Made by a program: the position numbers and the translations under genes. Source: Hofstenia miamia (taxonomy: Eukaryota; Xenacoelomorpha; Acoela). From it: a stretch of 64,000 bases of DNA. This document shows positions 38,360 to 50,127 of this stretch, in pieces. The stretch spans positions 713,702 to 777,701 of the forward strand of contig SCFE01000015.1 of assembly GCA_004352715.1 (NCBI GenBank). Direction: 5' to 3'. How positions within the stretch are numbered: the first letter of the stretch is position 1; each line of letters begins with the position of its first letter. The notes below the pieces were generated by a model, which did no database searches, was not told where the DNA came from, and was given only the letters and a program-made list of their open reading frames with translations.

Positions 38360-39139
38360 TTTCAATTTTGTGTGGAATGCAATTTAATTAATCACAAAGT
38401 AAGTACTGGTGAAATAATTATTCGTGATCTTGGTGTCCATATTACATGTAAATTGTCATGGTCTCACCATATTGATAAAAAAACTCCAAATCTATTTAGC
38501 ACCTCAACAAATTGTAAATTAATGTTATATAAATCAATGGTTCTTTCTATTTTAATATACGCTTCACTCACATGGTATGCAAATTTAACAGAAGTGCCTA
38601 AGCTCGATCGTTTTCAATCAATGAGTACAAAGTGGATAACTACTGGCATTTCATATAAAAATCTTCTTTTAAAGTTGAAAATTCCAAGTAAATGCTTTGT
38701 TATCTAGGAATAAATTAGTAAATGACAAATATTTTCAACTTAATTTGGCTTTATTCTCTAAACTATAAGAATATGCGTTCTCAAGATCTAATTTTATTCC
38801 CAGTAAAAAAACTTCTAAACGAAAGACATTTATTTTATTTTAATCGTATATTTCATTTGGTTAATTTCGTTAAAAAAACAGCTAACATGAATATATTTTA
38901 TGGTACTTCGATTTGTAAAATGATGTTGTTTGAATATGCCTTTGAACATGTCAACCTTAAATTTAATGAAAACTATCATTGTTATAAATTTTTCGTTTGT
39001 TTTTGCTCGGCTTGTATCATAGACTTCTAAATAGGAGAGTCTATGCTTGTATCTATAATTTAAATTGCGTTTCTTAGTTTGAATTTGTAGTGACATTATT
39101 ATGGTAATAAAGCATTTTATTATTATTAATTATTATTAC
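38360..39139 (+). pseudogene. 5'-truncated LINE (non-LTR retrotransposon): C-terminal part of reverse transcriptase ORF and 3' tail
   Basis: The first 111 codons (38372-38704) match the region just after the reverse transcriptase core of CR1/Jockey-type elements. IRDLGVHITCKLSWSHHI corresponds to the family's DLGV.....LSW..HI. LYKSMVLSILIYASLTWYAN corresponds to LY..LV.PILEYAS..W. Then LDRFQSMSTKWI corresponds to L...Q...TKWI. A stop at about 38705 and frameshifts follow, with remnants of the ORF end continuing in other frames to about 39030. The element closes with AATAAAGCATTTTATTATTA and a TTATTATTA-type tail (to about 39139), the simple-repeat 3' end usual for such LINEs. The endonuclease and RT catalytic motif (YxDD) are absent, consistent with 5' truncation during target-primed insertion. 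Inactive. Confidence 0.82.
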
Positions 39140-40416
39140 AACAGAAGTTCAAATTTGGAATAACCATTAAATTTCACTTTCGTAAGTTTTTGCTGACAAG
39201 AAAATCGCCTTGTTATAGGCATTGCTTTCTTCGAATCATTTAGGTTATGAGACTAATTACTCTGTAAGCTTAAAAATTCCCCAACAAATATTATTCTGAT
39301 TCTTAAAATAATAAGCATTTCATTTTATTTAACTATACATGAGTAGTATATTTTCTTGTACCACAAAATTAGACCTTTGTTGTGCATCTTTCTTGATATT
39401 GAAATAAAGTTAGACAGAGCTCCAAATGGGACAGCTCCAGATCAATCTATTTAATTTTTCAAAGTCCTTTAAGACAATAAATATTCATTTTTTTGGAAAA
39501 TAAATAAAATTACAGAAAAAAAACTCATCATATAAATTTCGGTTTTTTCTCATACTTAAGCAACCTACTTTTTTTGCTTATATCTCAAAAACAGGCTTCA
39601 TGTACCCTTTTGAAATTACTGAACTTCAACTCCAATTGGCTAGGAAATCAAATTATCATAACTGATGACACTGGTAGGTATCAAGCTGACAAAATTTTTA
39701 CGTTCAAATTTAAAAATCAGCTATGGATCATGCAAGTATCAAAATCTTGAACTTTAGGAACTGCTAAACATAAAATTTCTTAAATGGTTTATATAAATTT
39801 CATGGAATCAATTATTTAACTTTTCATTTCCCTCCAAGCTTTAACGTTTAACCGAACTTTTAAGGATCAAATACTTCCTGGCCAATTTTTCCAGCTTGAA
39901 GAAGACTACCCCCCTTTTTGAACCATAATCCCACTTCTAATCCCAAAGCAATGGTAAATATGAGAAGAATTTTGGTTGCAAAATTCCTTTTGTGTTCTAG
40001 AGCACAGTCTGTCTGTCGGAAATATATTTATAAATAAGTTTAATCCGTTATCATTGTTTTTGTATGCTTCTATTAAGTAAATAGATGGACAAATAATTTG
40101 AAGGCAGCTGAGAGTTGTTTAAAAATTCATAATGTAGTATTAAGGTGGCACTAGTCGCATAGTAACCAGTTTTTATTGCATTATTTATTATAATAATAAC
40201 GGTAGTCTGTATTGCCTTTTCAACAAAACTTGTTTGAGAGAACGGAAAGAATTGATTTTAAAATGCTACTTTGAGAAAGCTCCTCATTAAAAATTTCATA
40301 TATTTTCACAATATGTGAACATGAATAATCGAAGTCTTATCATCAATTTTAAAAACTATGTCCTTTAACAAAATATTATAGTTTCTGAGCTTAGGGTTCA
40401 TTTTGGGACAAAAAAT

Positions 40417-40420
<4 letters not shown>
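39140..40420. other. AT-rich DNA, no gene seen
   Basis: Nothing recognisable. Confidence 0.5.

Positions 40421-40470
<50 letters not shown>
40421..40470. repeat. (TA)25 microsatellite
   Basis: Uninterrupted TA run. Two predicted frames with YIYIYI tracts come from it and are not genes. Confidence 0.95.
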
Positions 40471-40472
<2 letters not shown>

Positions 40473-40484
40473 CGATACCTAGTA

Positions 40485-42337
40485 AAAGGCCATGAAGTCG
40501 AGAATCTCTCAAAATTAGCTAAGGCGGGAAATAATTTTAAATAATTCCAATCAACGTAAATTACGCTGTTCATTATCACACGTAAATGCTTTATCATTGC
40601 TCAGTACGAGCTAGCTTCTCGCCATTCAGTTAACGATGGGTAAAAGTTGTTCCATAACCGGATGCAAGAGTGGATATTCTGGAAAAGCAGAAGTGTACCA
40701 ATGTATGCATTCCCTTAAGAACTAAACCAGCTTCTTATTTGGTTGAGAGCACTTCCTAACATTATTCATGAAGCATCTATGACTAAGAATATGGGAGTTT
40801 GTGGGTTACACTTTTTTCCAGATGCGGCAAAACGAAATGTCAGGGGAAGTTCATTTTTATTATATTTGCTCCAAGATGGGAAGAATATCCATGGCTAGGC
40901 AAGCATCCTCTCTGGAGTTATCACATGTACCATTTTATCTATCCAACGATCTGTCCCATGTCATCAAATCTATCAGAAACAGTTGGATTGTGAAAAAGAG
41001 TAATATTTTAAATTTCTACAACATGGAAGAAGATTCTCCATCTGATATTCTTTGTGCAGAGTGGAATCATATTGAAGAACTCTTCAATGTGGAAAGTGGG
41101 AAACTGTCTTTACAAAATCAGCTATTTCGCCAAGTAACATTGAGCGCCAAAAGGTGGTATTGGCTTTAAAGATATTTAATGAGTTAACATCAGCTGTTTT
41201 TCAAACTCATTCCTCTACTCGTCTAATTGCTAAACTCAACATTAACTTTTAAAAAAATAATATAACATGTGCAATGTGAAATCCAATTAGTCTGGAATCC
41301 ATAAAAATTGTTCTGATATGAATCCAATTTATCTAGAAGATGACGAACGACTGAAATTGTTACTTAAATTAGGAAACCTTGCAAAATTTATGAGTCCTGT
41401 GTCAACATTTAGCAGTATCCTTTCTTTAACCAAAGACACTGCTATTGCTCTGTATAGATTATGTAACTGTCTTGTTTCTTTGAAAAAGCATTATTACTTA
41501 CAACTGATCAATTTTATGAGCATCAATATGCCCTTCTTGGTGTCTGCACTGGTGACAATATTGAAGAACTTTTCTCCCATTTTAGAGAGTGTGGTGATGG
41601 TAATTGTGATATTTTACTGAAGAATATTTTGGAAACCTCTGGAATAGACAAGTCAATATTCTCCGCTTAACAGGGTTGCAAAGTGCAGTGGATGTAAGCC
41701 ATAATTGTAAACTTTGCGAAACACTTTTAAATGAAGGTGAACCTTGAGATTATTGCATCATTGGACTTTCAACCAATTGACGTTCTTATTGGACGCTAAC
41801 GAAATGCAAGCAATTGTATATATCAGTGGATATATAAGTGATTTTGCTAAAGATGAATTGAGTTCTTAGACCGATATCTGCCCGAAATCGCAAAATACTT
41901 GTATCATTAATCGCGGATTACTTCTTATCCTAGAGATGAATTGCTTGCATTTGTGGTATTGTGGATCAAGTTTTTTTCAAGTGCAACTGATTTAGGCTGC
42001 AGAACCAACCAGACTGCAGTCTAGTTATAATGAAATATCTCGTGAACAAAATGTATGTTTCCATTCATATTCATTAATTTCAAAGATGTTGAACAATATT
42101 TTATTGAATAATTTTTGCAATTTAGTGAATTAATGTAATCTAAAAAATAATCAGAGAACAAGAAAAATGGATAAGTTTTAATGAACTAATTGTAAATAAA
42201 CGATTTGCTATTTTTTGAAACATATTGTAAACTGATTTTTGTTTTTTGATGGCATATCCTCATTTATTTTAAAGCTTAGAATTTAAAATTTTTTCCGCCC
42301 TAGCTAATTTTCAGCAATTTTATACTTCATGGCCTTT
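40485..42337 (+). mobile_element. P-element-superfamily (THAP) transposon relic with 58-bp TIRs
   Basis: The left arm AAAGGCCATGAAGTC... and right arm (reverse complement) AAAGGCCATGAAGTA... agree over about 58 bp. A shared AAAATTAGCTARGGCGG block lies about 30-45 bp in, with roughly 80 percent identity. The span of 1853 bp contains transposase remains in the order expected for P elements: N-terminal THAP domain, part of the catalytic and GTP-binding region, and C-terminal blocks. At least two frameshifts and an apparent internal deletion after the THAP domain make it a dead internal-deletion derivative. An N at 42338 sits exactly at the right end, so the 8-bp TSD cannot be checked there. Confidence 0.8.
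40636..42030 (+). pseudogene. P-element/THAP9-like transposase relic
   Basis: The ATG at 40636 opens MGKSCSITGCKSGYSGKAE, the first half of a C2CH THAP zinc finger (C-x4-C). After a frameshift near 40720 the second half is legible: LLIWLRALPN and then MGVCGLHFF, giving the C..H pair and the invariant Trp. Next, at about 40905-41165, DLSHVIKSIRNSW matches the family's HLIKNIRNNW block, and a conserved W..I follows. The frame at 41318 then gives FSSILSLTKDTAIALYRLC (LTK.TY.AL). After another shift come CTGDNIEELFSHFRECG (DNIE..FS..R) near 41540 and MQAIVYISGYISDFA (..YI.GY..) near 41805. The DDE residues between THAP and HVIKSIRN appear deleted. The family enzyme normally exceeds 700 residues; less than half survives. 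Confidence 0.82.
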
Positions 42338-42771
42338 NGAGCTGGAATATCACTAAGTGATTCTTGGCAAATCTATATTGCTCAAATTTTTATTCACTGG
42401 TAACATCATTGCATAGGCGCTTCAGAATAATTCCCAAATAACAGTTACTTATTTTATCTCATCCTGGTGGGCTAATAATTTCTAATATCTCTTGTAGATT
42501 TTGTCTTTTTCATCACTGTTTCTTGTGCTAATTTCCAAATATCTAGTTACAACATGCCTCAATGACATGGCAAAATAGATTCAAAATATGGGGTGCTAGT
42601 GACGATCCAAACTCTTCAGCAATTGATTAGTAATAAGATTTGAAAAATATCAGAAATATTTGCACCTGTCTAACAGTTCAACTTTTATCTAATTTCTCCA
42701 AGTATCAAGGTGCACTGGATAGAAGGAAGTGCATAGTCCAGGAATTTGGGAGCAAACCCCACCCACAAAGC

Positions 42772-42773
<2 letters not shown>

Positions 42774-42806
<33 letters not shown>
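42774..42806. repeat. (TA)16 microsatellite
   Basis: TA run. The frame across it is an artefact. Confidence 0.95.
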
Positions 42807-42809
<3 letters not shown>

Positions 42810-43982
42810 AGCTTTAGTGGCAAGACGTGCGGACTTACGTAATCGACAAATTTTCATTACAATGCAAGGAATTACGAAATATATTATTATGAACAGTTTT
42901 AATGAGTTATGATATAGATGTGCTATTATATCTTATCTTAGGAAACATAGACGTATAAAATTGGAAATAGCAATGATTAGAATGTTAAGTTAAATGTAAC
43001 TCATGTTTGCACTGATCATCAATGAACTATTTATCCATGAAGTTGTAATAAAATGAAAGTAAATTTATAGCTTATTAATTAGCAATACACAAAATAAAGT
43101 GTACGTATTACTTTTAGCACACATTTCTGAGTGAAATATTAGTATGCCACGTTAATGACTTCAAGCCTTTGTATCCTAAGCAAGGTCAACTGGCAAGGTT
43201 AAGGAATCGATAATATTATACGAAAATGATTTCATTAGATACATGCCCATAGCAATAATTTCCGGATTGCATTCTGAGAATGTTTTGAAACTTTATCAAT
43301 AACAAAAACTTTTTCCAATTATCTAAGTTGTAATTATTTCGAGTTCAGTTTCTTGGATCAAATGAATCGTTGACAGTTATTGTATTGATTTCCTGTCACT
43401 GATTTTACAAATGCATTTGAATTTTCTAAGAAATTTCACTAACTTAAAATAGTTCCTAAAACAATTTTAAGCTTATAGTTGAAATTAAGAAAATGAATAT
43501 TCTAATATTTGCAATTGCGTTATTAATATATTTAGCTGTAGTTTTCTCAGCATTTCTTTATGTTACTGCCTTAAATTTTGAAGAGATTCATAAAATCAAT
43601 GCCTTTAGTAGATAAGATATAGGTGCAATCACTATATCCCTTTAAAAATTTAAATAATTCAATTTTTGATAAAGTTTTAACTATAAAATAAAGTAAACCA
43701 TATTTATATTCACCATATTTCTAAATTTTTTATCACATAGACTTAATATTACTACAATAAAACTAATTGAATACATCTGTCATTAAGCTGGCTCAAAGAT
43801 GAACATGTGCGATAAATTTTTACGGAAAACCGCTTCGACCCACCCCATTTAAGTTAATGTGACTTCACTCATTTTGCCCTATTCACATGTCGAAGCCCTT
43901 TTTTCGTTGCTAGATCAGTGTTGCGCATGCTTGAAACTTATAATACTAAACTGACATTGAAAATATATATATAGAAATTCTA
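42807..43982. other. AT-rich DNA, no gene seen
   Basis: Nothing recognisable. Confidence 0.5.
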
Positions 43983-44982
43983 NNNNNNNNNNNNNNNNNN
44001 NNNNNNNNNNNNNNNNNNNNNNNNNNNNNNNNNNNNNNNNNNNNNNNNNNNNNNNNNNNNNNNNNNNNNNNNNNNNNNNNNNNNNNNNNNNNNNNNNNNN
44101 NNNNNNNNNNNNNNNNNNNNNNNNNNNNNNNNNNNNNNNNNNNNNNNNNNNNNNNNNNNNNNNNNNNNNNNNNNNNNNNNNNNNNNNNNNNNNNNNNNNN
44201 NNNNNNNNNNNNNNNNNNNNNNNNNNNNNNNNNNNNNNNNNNNNNNNNNNNNNNNNNNNNNNNNNNNNNNNNNNNNNNNNNNNNNNNNNNNNNNNNNNNN
44301 NNNNNNNNNNNNNNNNNNNNNNNNNNNNNNNNNNNNNNNNNNNNNNNNNNNNNNNNNNNNNNNNNNNNNNNNNNNNNNNNNNNNNNNNNNNNNNNNNNNN
44401 NNNNNNNNNNNNNNNNNNNNNNNNNNNNNNNNNNNNNNNNNNNNNNNNNNNNNNNNNNNNNNNNNNNNNNNNNNNNNNNNNNNNNNNNNNNNNNNNNNNN
44501 NNNNNNNNNNNNNNNNNNNNNNNNNNNNNNNNNNNNNNNNNNNNNNNNNNNNNNNNNNNNNNNNNNNNNNNNNNNNNNNNNNNNNNNNNNNNNNNNNNNN
44601 NNNNNNNNNNNNNNNNNNNNNNNNNNNNNNNNNNNNNNNNNNNNNNNNNNNNNNNNNNNNNNNNNNNNNNNNNNNNNNNNNNNNNNNNNNNNNNNNNNNN
44701 NNNNNNNNNNNNNNNNNNNNNNNNNNNNNNNNNNNNNNNNNNNNNNNNNNNNNNNNNNNNNNNNNNNNNNNNNNNNNNNNNNNNNNNNNNNNNNNNNNNN
44801 NNNNNNNNNNNNNNNNNNNNNNNNNNNNNNNNNNNNNNNNNNNNNNNNNNNNNNNNNNNNNNNNNNNNNNNNNNNNNNNNNNNNNNNNNNNNNNNNNNNN
44901 NNNNNNNNNNNNNNNNNNNNNNNNNNNNNNNNNNNNNNNNNNNNNNNNNNNNNNNNNNNNNNNNNNNNNNNNNNNNNNNNNN
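43983..44982. other. Assembly gap of exactly 1000 N
   Basis: The round length suggests a default gap size. The right side resumes in a TA run (44983-45000). The long predicted frames across it consist of unknown residues and are not genes. Confidence 0.97.
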
Positions 44983-45076
44983 TATATATATATATATATA
45001 TTTAAGTTCGAGTGAATACTGCGAGAGCAATGGTCAAAAATAGGTTTTTCCATAGCAAAAAGCGGGAAATCTATAC

Positions 45077-45082
<6 letters not shown>

Positions 45083-45117
<35 letters not shown>

Positions 45118-45701
45118 TCATATTTTGCTAAGATTTATATTTATTGGCATAGACACATTGTTTAACGTTTTCTGCTATAATTTATAGTCATTTTCAGAAA
45201 TAATCAACTTTGTGGGTAATTGATACAGATTTTACAACATACTACAATAATTAATGAATATAAATAGAGTGATCTTATGCTCTTCAACAACATTGATTTC
45301 TCATGATCTTTAATTAATTTTGCTTTAAATAAAATTGCAAAAGAAGTAATATTTTCCTCTTAAAAAAAGTCAATGTCTTCTTGTGATTTGAAATCTTCCG
45401 AACATATTAATAGACAACTTCAATCTGAAGTATTTACGCACATTCATAACATCAATACGGACAATTTTAGAATAATTTTAAGATCAAACAAATAAAAAAT
45501 ATCTGAAGCCTTACTAATCAAAGATCATGAAAAATCAATGTTGTTGATTAGACAGACGAGCATAAGATCACTCTATTTATATTAATTAATTATTGTAGTA
45601 TACTGTAAAATCTGCATCAATTTCCCACAAATTTGATTATTTCTGAATATGACTAAATTATAGTCGAAAACATTAAACAATGTGCTCTATGCCAGTATAT
45701 A

Positions 45702-45738
<37 letters not shown>
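45083..45738. mobile_element. Large imperfect palindrome between two (TA)n tracts, probable non-autonomous inverted-repeat element
   Basis: The arms are about 45140-45310 and about 45525-45690. Read as reverse complement, the right arm follows the left almost throughout. GGCATAGA, CACATTGTTTAA, AATAATCAA, TTGTGGG and AGATTTTACA are shared, then ATAAATAGAGTGATCTTATG, then AACAACATTGATTT and TCATGATCTTT. I estimate identity of about 85 percent. A central AT-rich spacer of about 200 bp has no open frame. TA runs at 45083-45114 and 45696-45738 bound it, as expected for an element that inserts into TA. No TSD can be distinguished inside the TA tracts. Confidence 0.72.
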
Positions 45739-45740
<2 letters not shown>

Positions 45741-45938
45741 CATCGAGTCTGAAGACTAACATTTATCACTTTGAGTTCATAAGCACGAATGATAATTTAG
45801 AGCAAACGCATCATATTTACCCTGAAACAAACTTAAAAAGTCATGAATAAAAAGCATAAACGGTGCTTCTTTTATAGAAGCTTAAATCCTTGTGAGGTGC
45901 AAACTGCACCCCAAATTACGACGACCTGTTAAAGAGAA

Positions 45939-46139
45939 CATTGCCGTACGAGGGGGGAGGACATGGTGGAATATCCACCTTTAGGCTTTCAAAATTGATT
46001 TTGATTGGTTAAATTTAAAAATTTTCAGCATTTTTAGGTCTATCTATTCAATATTATCAAAATTTTTTCGCAACACATTTGTGACTTACTTGTTCATGAC
46101 TGAAATTTTCCGCGTCAGAAAATCCTGCGTACGCCCCTG
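45939..46139. mobile_element. hAT-type MITE, copy 3
   Basis: Begins CATTGCCGTACGAGGGGGG, has the ATGGTGGAATATCC block, and ends CCTGCGTACGCCCCTG. AAGAGAA is present on both sides (45932-45938 and 46140-46146), which is a 7-bp match for an expected 8-bp TSD. Confidence 0.82.
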
Positions 46140-46883
46140 AAGAGAAATCCTTTGCAATGAATTCAAGAAAATCATAATTATAACACTTCCATAACTGCCT
46201 TAATTTTTACTAAAGCAATTTGCGTTCTTGTTTATTTTAATCGAAATTTAGTCTTGCACGTATTTGGTCCCATATTGCATAATTGACTTCAACAGGTAAG
46301 GTCTGTCAACCGCTGCATTAGTGTAAATTAAGAGTCAAAAAGCAATTTGCTTGAAAAAATTACAGATAAAATACAATATAAACAAATCTATAGCTACAAA
46401 ACTATAAACACAAAATATAATAATAAAAATCAATGTTTGTGTAGGTGCTCAATATCCTAGTGTACCTCGTTTTATTAGGAGAATATTTTTAGAATATTTC
46501 TGCTCTTCGCCAATCATAGCACATCATAAATTTAGAATAAATAATTTGCACCATGGGTCCAAATAACTCACACATACTTTAGATAAATATTTTCCTTTTT
46601 TTAAATTTCGTAAACAAAGATATAAATATGTCTTGATTTTGTCGCCCCTTATATTCAAAATAATGAAGATCTTGGATGAATTGAAATTCATTAGGTAATT
46701 ATTAGTAAAGTATTAAAGTTGGCAGTGGCTCACATGGACCCAAGTTGAACATCTCAGGATTAATTAAGAAAGCAGATGCAAGTACCGTAGATACTGTCGG
46801 GCAAAATGCACTAAATTGATTTTGACCTCGTTTGTTTGTTGTCAATAAGGAACATTTCAAAGTTAGTTCTTTTCGTGTGATCT
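46140..46883. other. AT-rich DNA, no gene seen
   Basis: Nothing recognisable. Confidence 0.5.
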
Positions 46884-47490
46884 TTGATGATATTAGTTTT
46901 AATTAAACTAAATTTCATTGAAGAATTTTGGACACTATGTCTTTTGATAAGTGATTTTAATGTTTGGCAAACAAACGTGATGCTTAGAAAGCACCTTCGT
47001 TCATCCGATGTGCGCCTATAGAACGCAGAAAAATATTCAAATCATTTGAAAACCACACTGTTGCTTTGAAATGCTCTTTGTCTATGTAATTGCAATCACA
47101 TCAAAACTAAAAGCACTCCTTCATTCATAATGTAGGTGGATCTCTTTCAGTAACAATAAGATATTATTCCAAAAGTNNNNNNNNNNNNNNNNNNNNNTTG
47201 ATGATATTAGTTTTAATTAAACTAAATTTCATTGAAGAATTTTGGACACTATGTCTTTTGATAAGTGATTTTAATGTTTGGCAAACAAACGTGATGCTTA
47301 GAAAGCACCTTCGTTCATCCGATGTGCGCCTATAGAACGCAGAAAAATATTCAAATCATTTGAAAACCACACTGTTGCTTTGAAATGCTCTTTGTCTATG
47401 TAATTGCAATCACATCAAAACTAAAAGCACTCCTTCATTCATAATGTAGGTGGATCTCTTTCAGTAACAATAAGATATTGTTCCAAAAGT
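46884..47490. repeat. 293-bp direct repeat around 21 Ns (probable assembly duplication)
   Basis: 46884-47176 recurs as 47198-47490 with a single difference (A at 47166, G at 47480). One mismatch fits two haplotypes, or a read error, assembled on either side of an unmerged gap. Confidence 0.87.
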
Positions 47491-49517
47491 TTCTGTTATC
47501 TTAATAGGCCTAGCAATAAGTATATCAATATATTTCCGTGCATTGTTTATACTAGAATTAAAATGGGCGGGGCAACATTGTCATAAAGTTAAGATACAGC
47601 ATTGTAGAATTAATACTTTGTGTATGGCTCCCCTCAATGCACCACTGGTCAATATCAGGAAATTGTTTGTGTGCAAAGGAATCATAGATATTTGTAATAA
47701 GATTTTTATAAATTAATCTATGATTCTGCAGGATCATTCAATCCTATGGGACAGGGATTTAGGACTTCAGAATACTGCTCAAATTTTTTGCTAAGTTTGA
47801 TACTAAATGGAATTGGAGACAGTAAATTTCTAGCCCCTCAGAATCCCACTTAACATTCAATTCCAGTCTAAACTCACATCCCTACCATAGTATATTTCAA
47901 ATCTCGAAAGGTTCTTGGGAATATCATAAATTTGTCGTGGTAAAACTTGGCAAAACATCTCTAAAACATTCTAAGATTTTGTAATAAACATTATCAAGAT
48001 TGCATAGAATGTGGAAATTTCGCAAAACCACTAAAAATTTTTGAAGTATTTTCTTGAAAGTCTTAAATAGTATACAAAAAAACTCAAAATTTATGACTTA
48101 TTAATACACTTTAAATAAAAAACCTATTTTATGCAAAGACAATAAGAATACAATTTTTACTTATGAGGAAGGCATAATTAATCGAGAAAAGATTAAGCTT
48201 ATCATATCCTACTGTAAATCATGGTACAAAAACATAAAGTAAGTAACCAAAATTTTTATAATAGACTTGGTAAAATAGGTCATCTAAGTATTCAATGTAA
48301 AGAAAATGTAAAGAATATTACACTATGTTTTCTTCGAAACAAGCAGAAAATAAAAGTTTATTCCAAGTTTCACCAAGAAAATTATAGGATTATGCAAATA
48401 ATGAAATTTTGTTAGATTATTTCTGTTACTGTAAATGTATGATCGTATTTTTAATGCACAACAAATCATTGATTTCAAAATATAGGAAAGTTATTGTTTT
48501 GTTTACTATGCATTGCCTCATTTTATTTGAATGTAATTTTTTTACAAACATTAAAAGAAAGTAAAATATTTCAATAGCAATATTTGATATGTGTAAAGCA
48601 TTTACTATTTTTTTGCCTTTGTTACTTAATCTTCCTGCTACGTCAAATGCTGACTTGTGGTAAGATTTGTTGGTTGCTCTTTCCAATTTTACCATAAATT
48701 ACCTTTTAAAGGTAAGCAATGCAGGATTATTCTAATGTGTTGCATAAATTGTGTTATATACTAAAAATGTTTTCAAAATTGAAGAAATATTACAACCTAT
48801 TTGAACTTCGGTTTGGGTCTAAATCTAGTTGGTTTGTGCCTAGGATTTCTCTCCAATTGTAAATTTGTGCTAAGCGCATCAGCTGACTTCACATTAACTA
48901 TTTATAGAGTACAACAATCGGAACTTTCCCAAGTTTTTAATTGTTACATAAATTTTCGTATTCTTAATAACCCACCGAACTTCATTTTTAAAACGATCGA
49001 ATTGATAAAGTGAGGCAAACTTCTCTGCCAATTCCAGGTTTCAACACCGCTTTTATGAGCGATTAACTAAAACACGATATAAAAATTTAACCATGTTACA
49101 TATTCTTAAAACATCAAACATAATATGATACAAAATGAACTTAACATAGATATCAGATCAGTTCAATTTCCATCAAAGCGTAAGAGTAGCCAAAATTTAA
49201 CCAATGAAATAAATTGAAATCATATGGGTAAGTAAATACAGTATATTGAAATCGCGCCTGTAAGCAAATAGATTAACAGCGGCAGATTTGTTCCGTAACT
49301 CACGCCCTTTGATCTACGTAATAAACTGAAACTATAACCGTTTGCGGCCACTAATTGCTAGGACGTTATTTGTACTACTTCAAATATAAATCACTTTAGC
49401 ACTTGATGTTAATGCATATTGTTAGTAAAACACTGCAAGTTGTGAAATATTTTAAGTTTATTTTAATAGAAATATTTATAATAAAAAGCGAACGAATACA
49501 CACTTCAATTGTTTGTA
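47491..49517. other. AT-rich DNA, no confident gene
   Basis: A short frame at 48221-48412 holds GKIGHLSIQC, resembling half a CCHC zinc knuckle, but the first two cysteines are absent. The patch 49255-49370 is somewhat richer in GC and CpG, without a readable product. Confidence 0.45.
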
Positions 49518-49535
49518 ATATATATATATATATAT
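49518..49535. repeat. (TA)9 microsatellite
   Basis: TA run. Confidence 0.85.
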
Positions 49536-49737
49536 CAAATAATCGGAGTAATAATAAAAAGAAGTTGTAGAGAAGTATTCACATTGAGATGTTCCACAGT
49601 CAAAGATGGGAGTAGGAATCAATGACAAAAGTTCAACCATTCAAATTAGGTCTATATCCGCAAGGTGTTTATGTGCGAAAATAAATTCTTATTAAATAAA
49701 AAAATTCTTAAAATTAAGCTGCCTATGTCAAATAAGG

Positions 49738-50127
49738 GTGATATATAAGAGATTTAATAGCTTGAAAAAAATCCGTTTACAGTATTTCTTAAGGGTGTTA
49801 CTAGCGCAGAGTCGCAGTCTATTCCCTTCTTGTGAAAAAAGATTTTGCTTTTGTTCTGGATATGTCGTGTTCACTATTTCTTATGACATACAGAATTCTA
49901 CTTATTGTAAACCAATACAATTCACTTTAAGTACATGTAATTGCCCTTGTATAAATTGCAAAGAAAGGGGCGTGGGACCAGCCTCTGGACTTGGTGGGCC
50001 CGTACCAACGATAAAATGTGGAGACCAGATTTCTAAATTGATATCTGGTAGCAAAATTATAGACATTAGTGACAGCCGGAGCTCAACAGTGATAGGGATA
50101 AAGAAACTTTTGGCATTGGGACTTTAG
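49738..50127 (+). CDS. Unrecognised open frame, about 125 codons, Cys-rich middle
   Basis: I do not recognise it. The frame runs from about 49738 to a TAG at 50127 without a convincing ATG at its start. Residues around 30-80 carry nine cysteines (CEKRFCFCSG, then CNCPCINCKERG), followed by a Gly/Pro/Ser segment with GPASGLGGPVP. The 3' half is less AT-rich than its surroundings, and a GGGACCAAGC...TTGGTCCC inverted repeat (about 50134-50156) lies just after the stop. It could be a relic of a longer protein or chance. No domain or splice structure supports it. Confidence 0.18.
   Translation: MIYKRFNSLKKIRLQYFLRVLLAQSRSLFPSCEKRFCFCSGYVVFTISYDIQNSTYCKPIQFTLSTCNCPCINCKERGVGPASGLGGPVPTIKCGDQISKLISGSKIIDISDSRSSTVIGIKKLLALGL

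Noticed and set aside
40306-40597. Two minus-strand frames with YIYIYI repeats
   Set aside because: They are translations of the (TA)25 microsatellite.
42338-42338. Another gap duplication at a single N
   Set aside because: The sequence after the N does not restate the sequence before it; it may simply be an ambiguous base at the end of the P-type element.
43915-45053. Very long minus-strand frames of 357-371 codons
   Set aside because: They consist almost wholly of unknown residues from the 1000-N gap.
48221-48415. GKIGHLSIQC resembling a CCHC zinc knuckle of a retroelement Gag
   Set aside because: Two of four zinc ligands are missing and nothing else around it looks like Gag or Pol.
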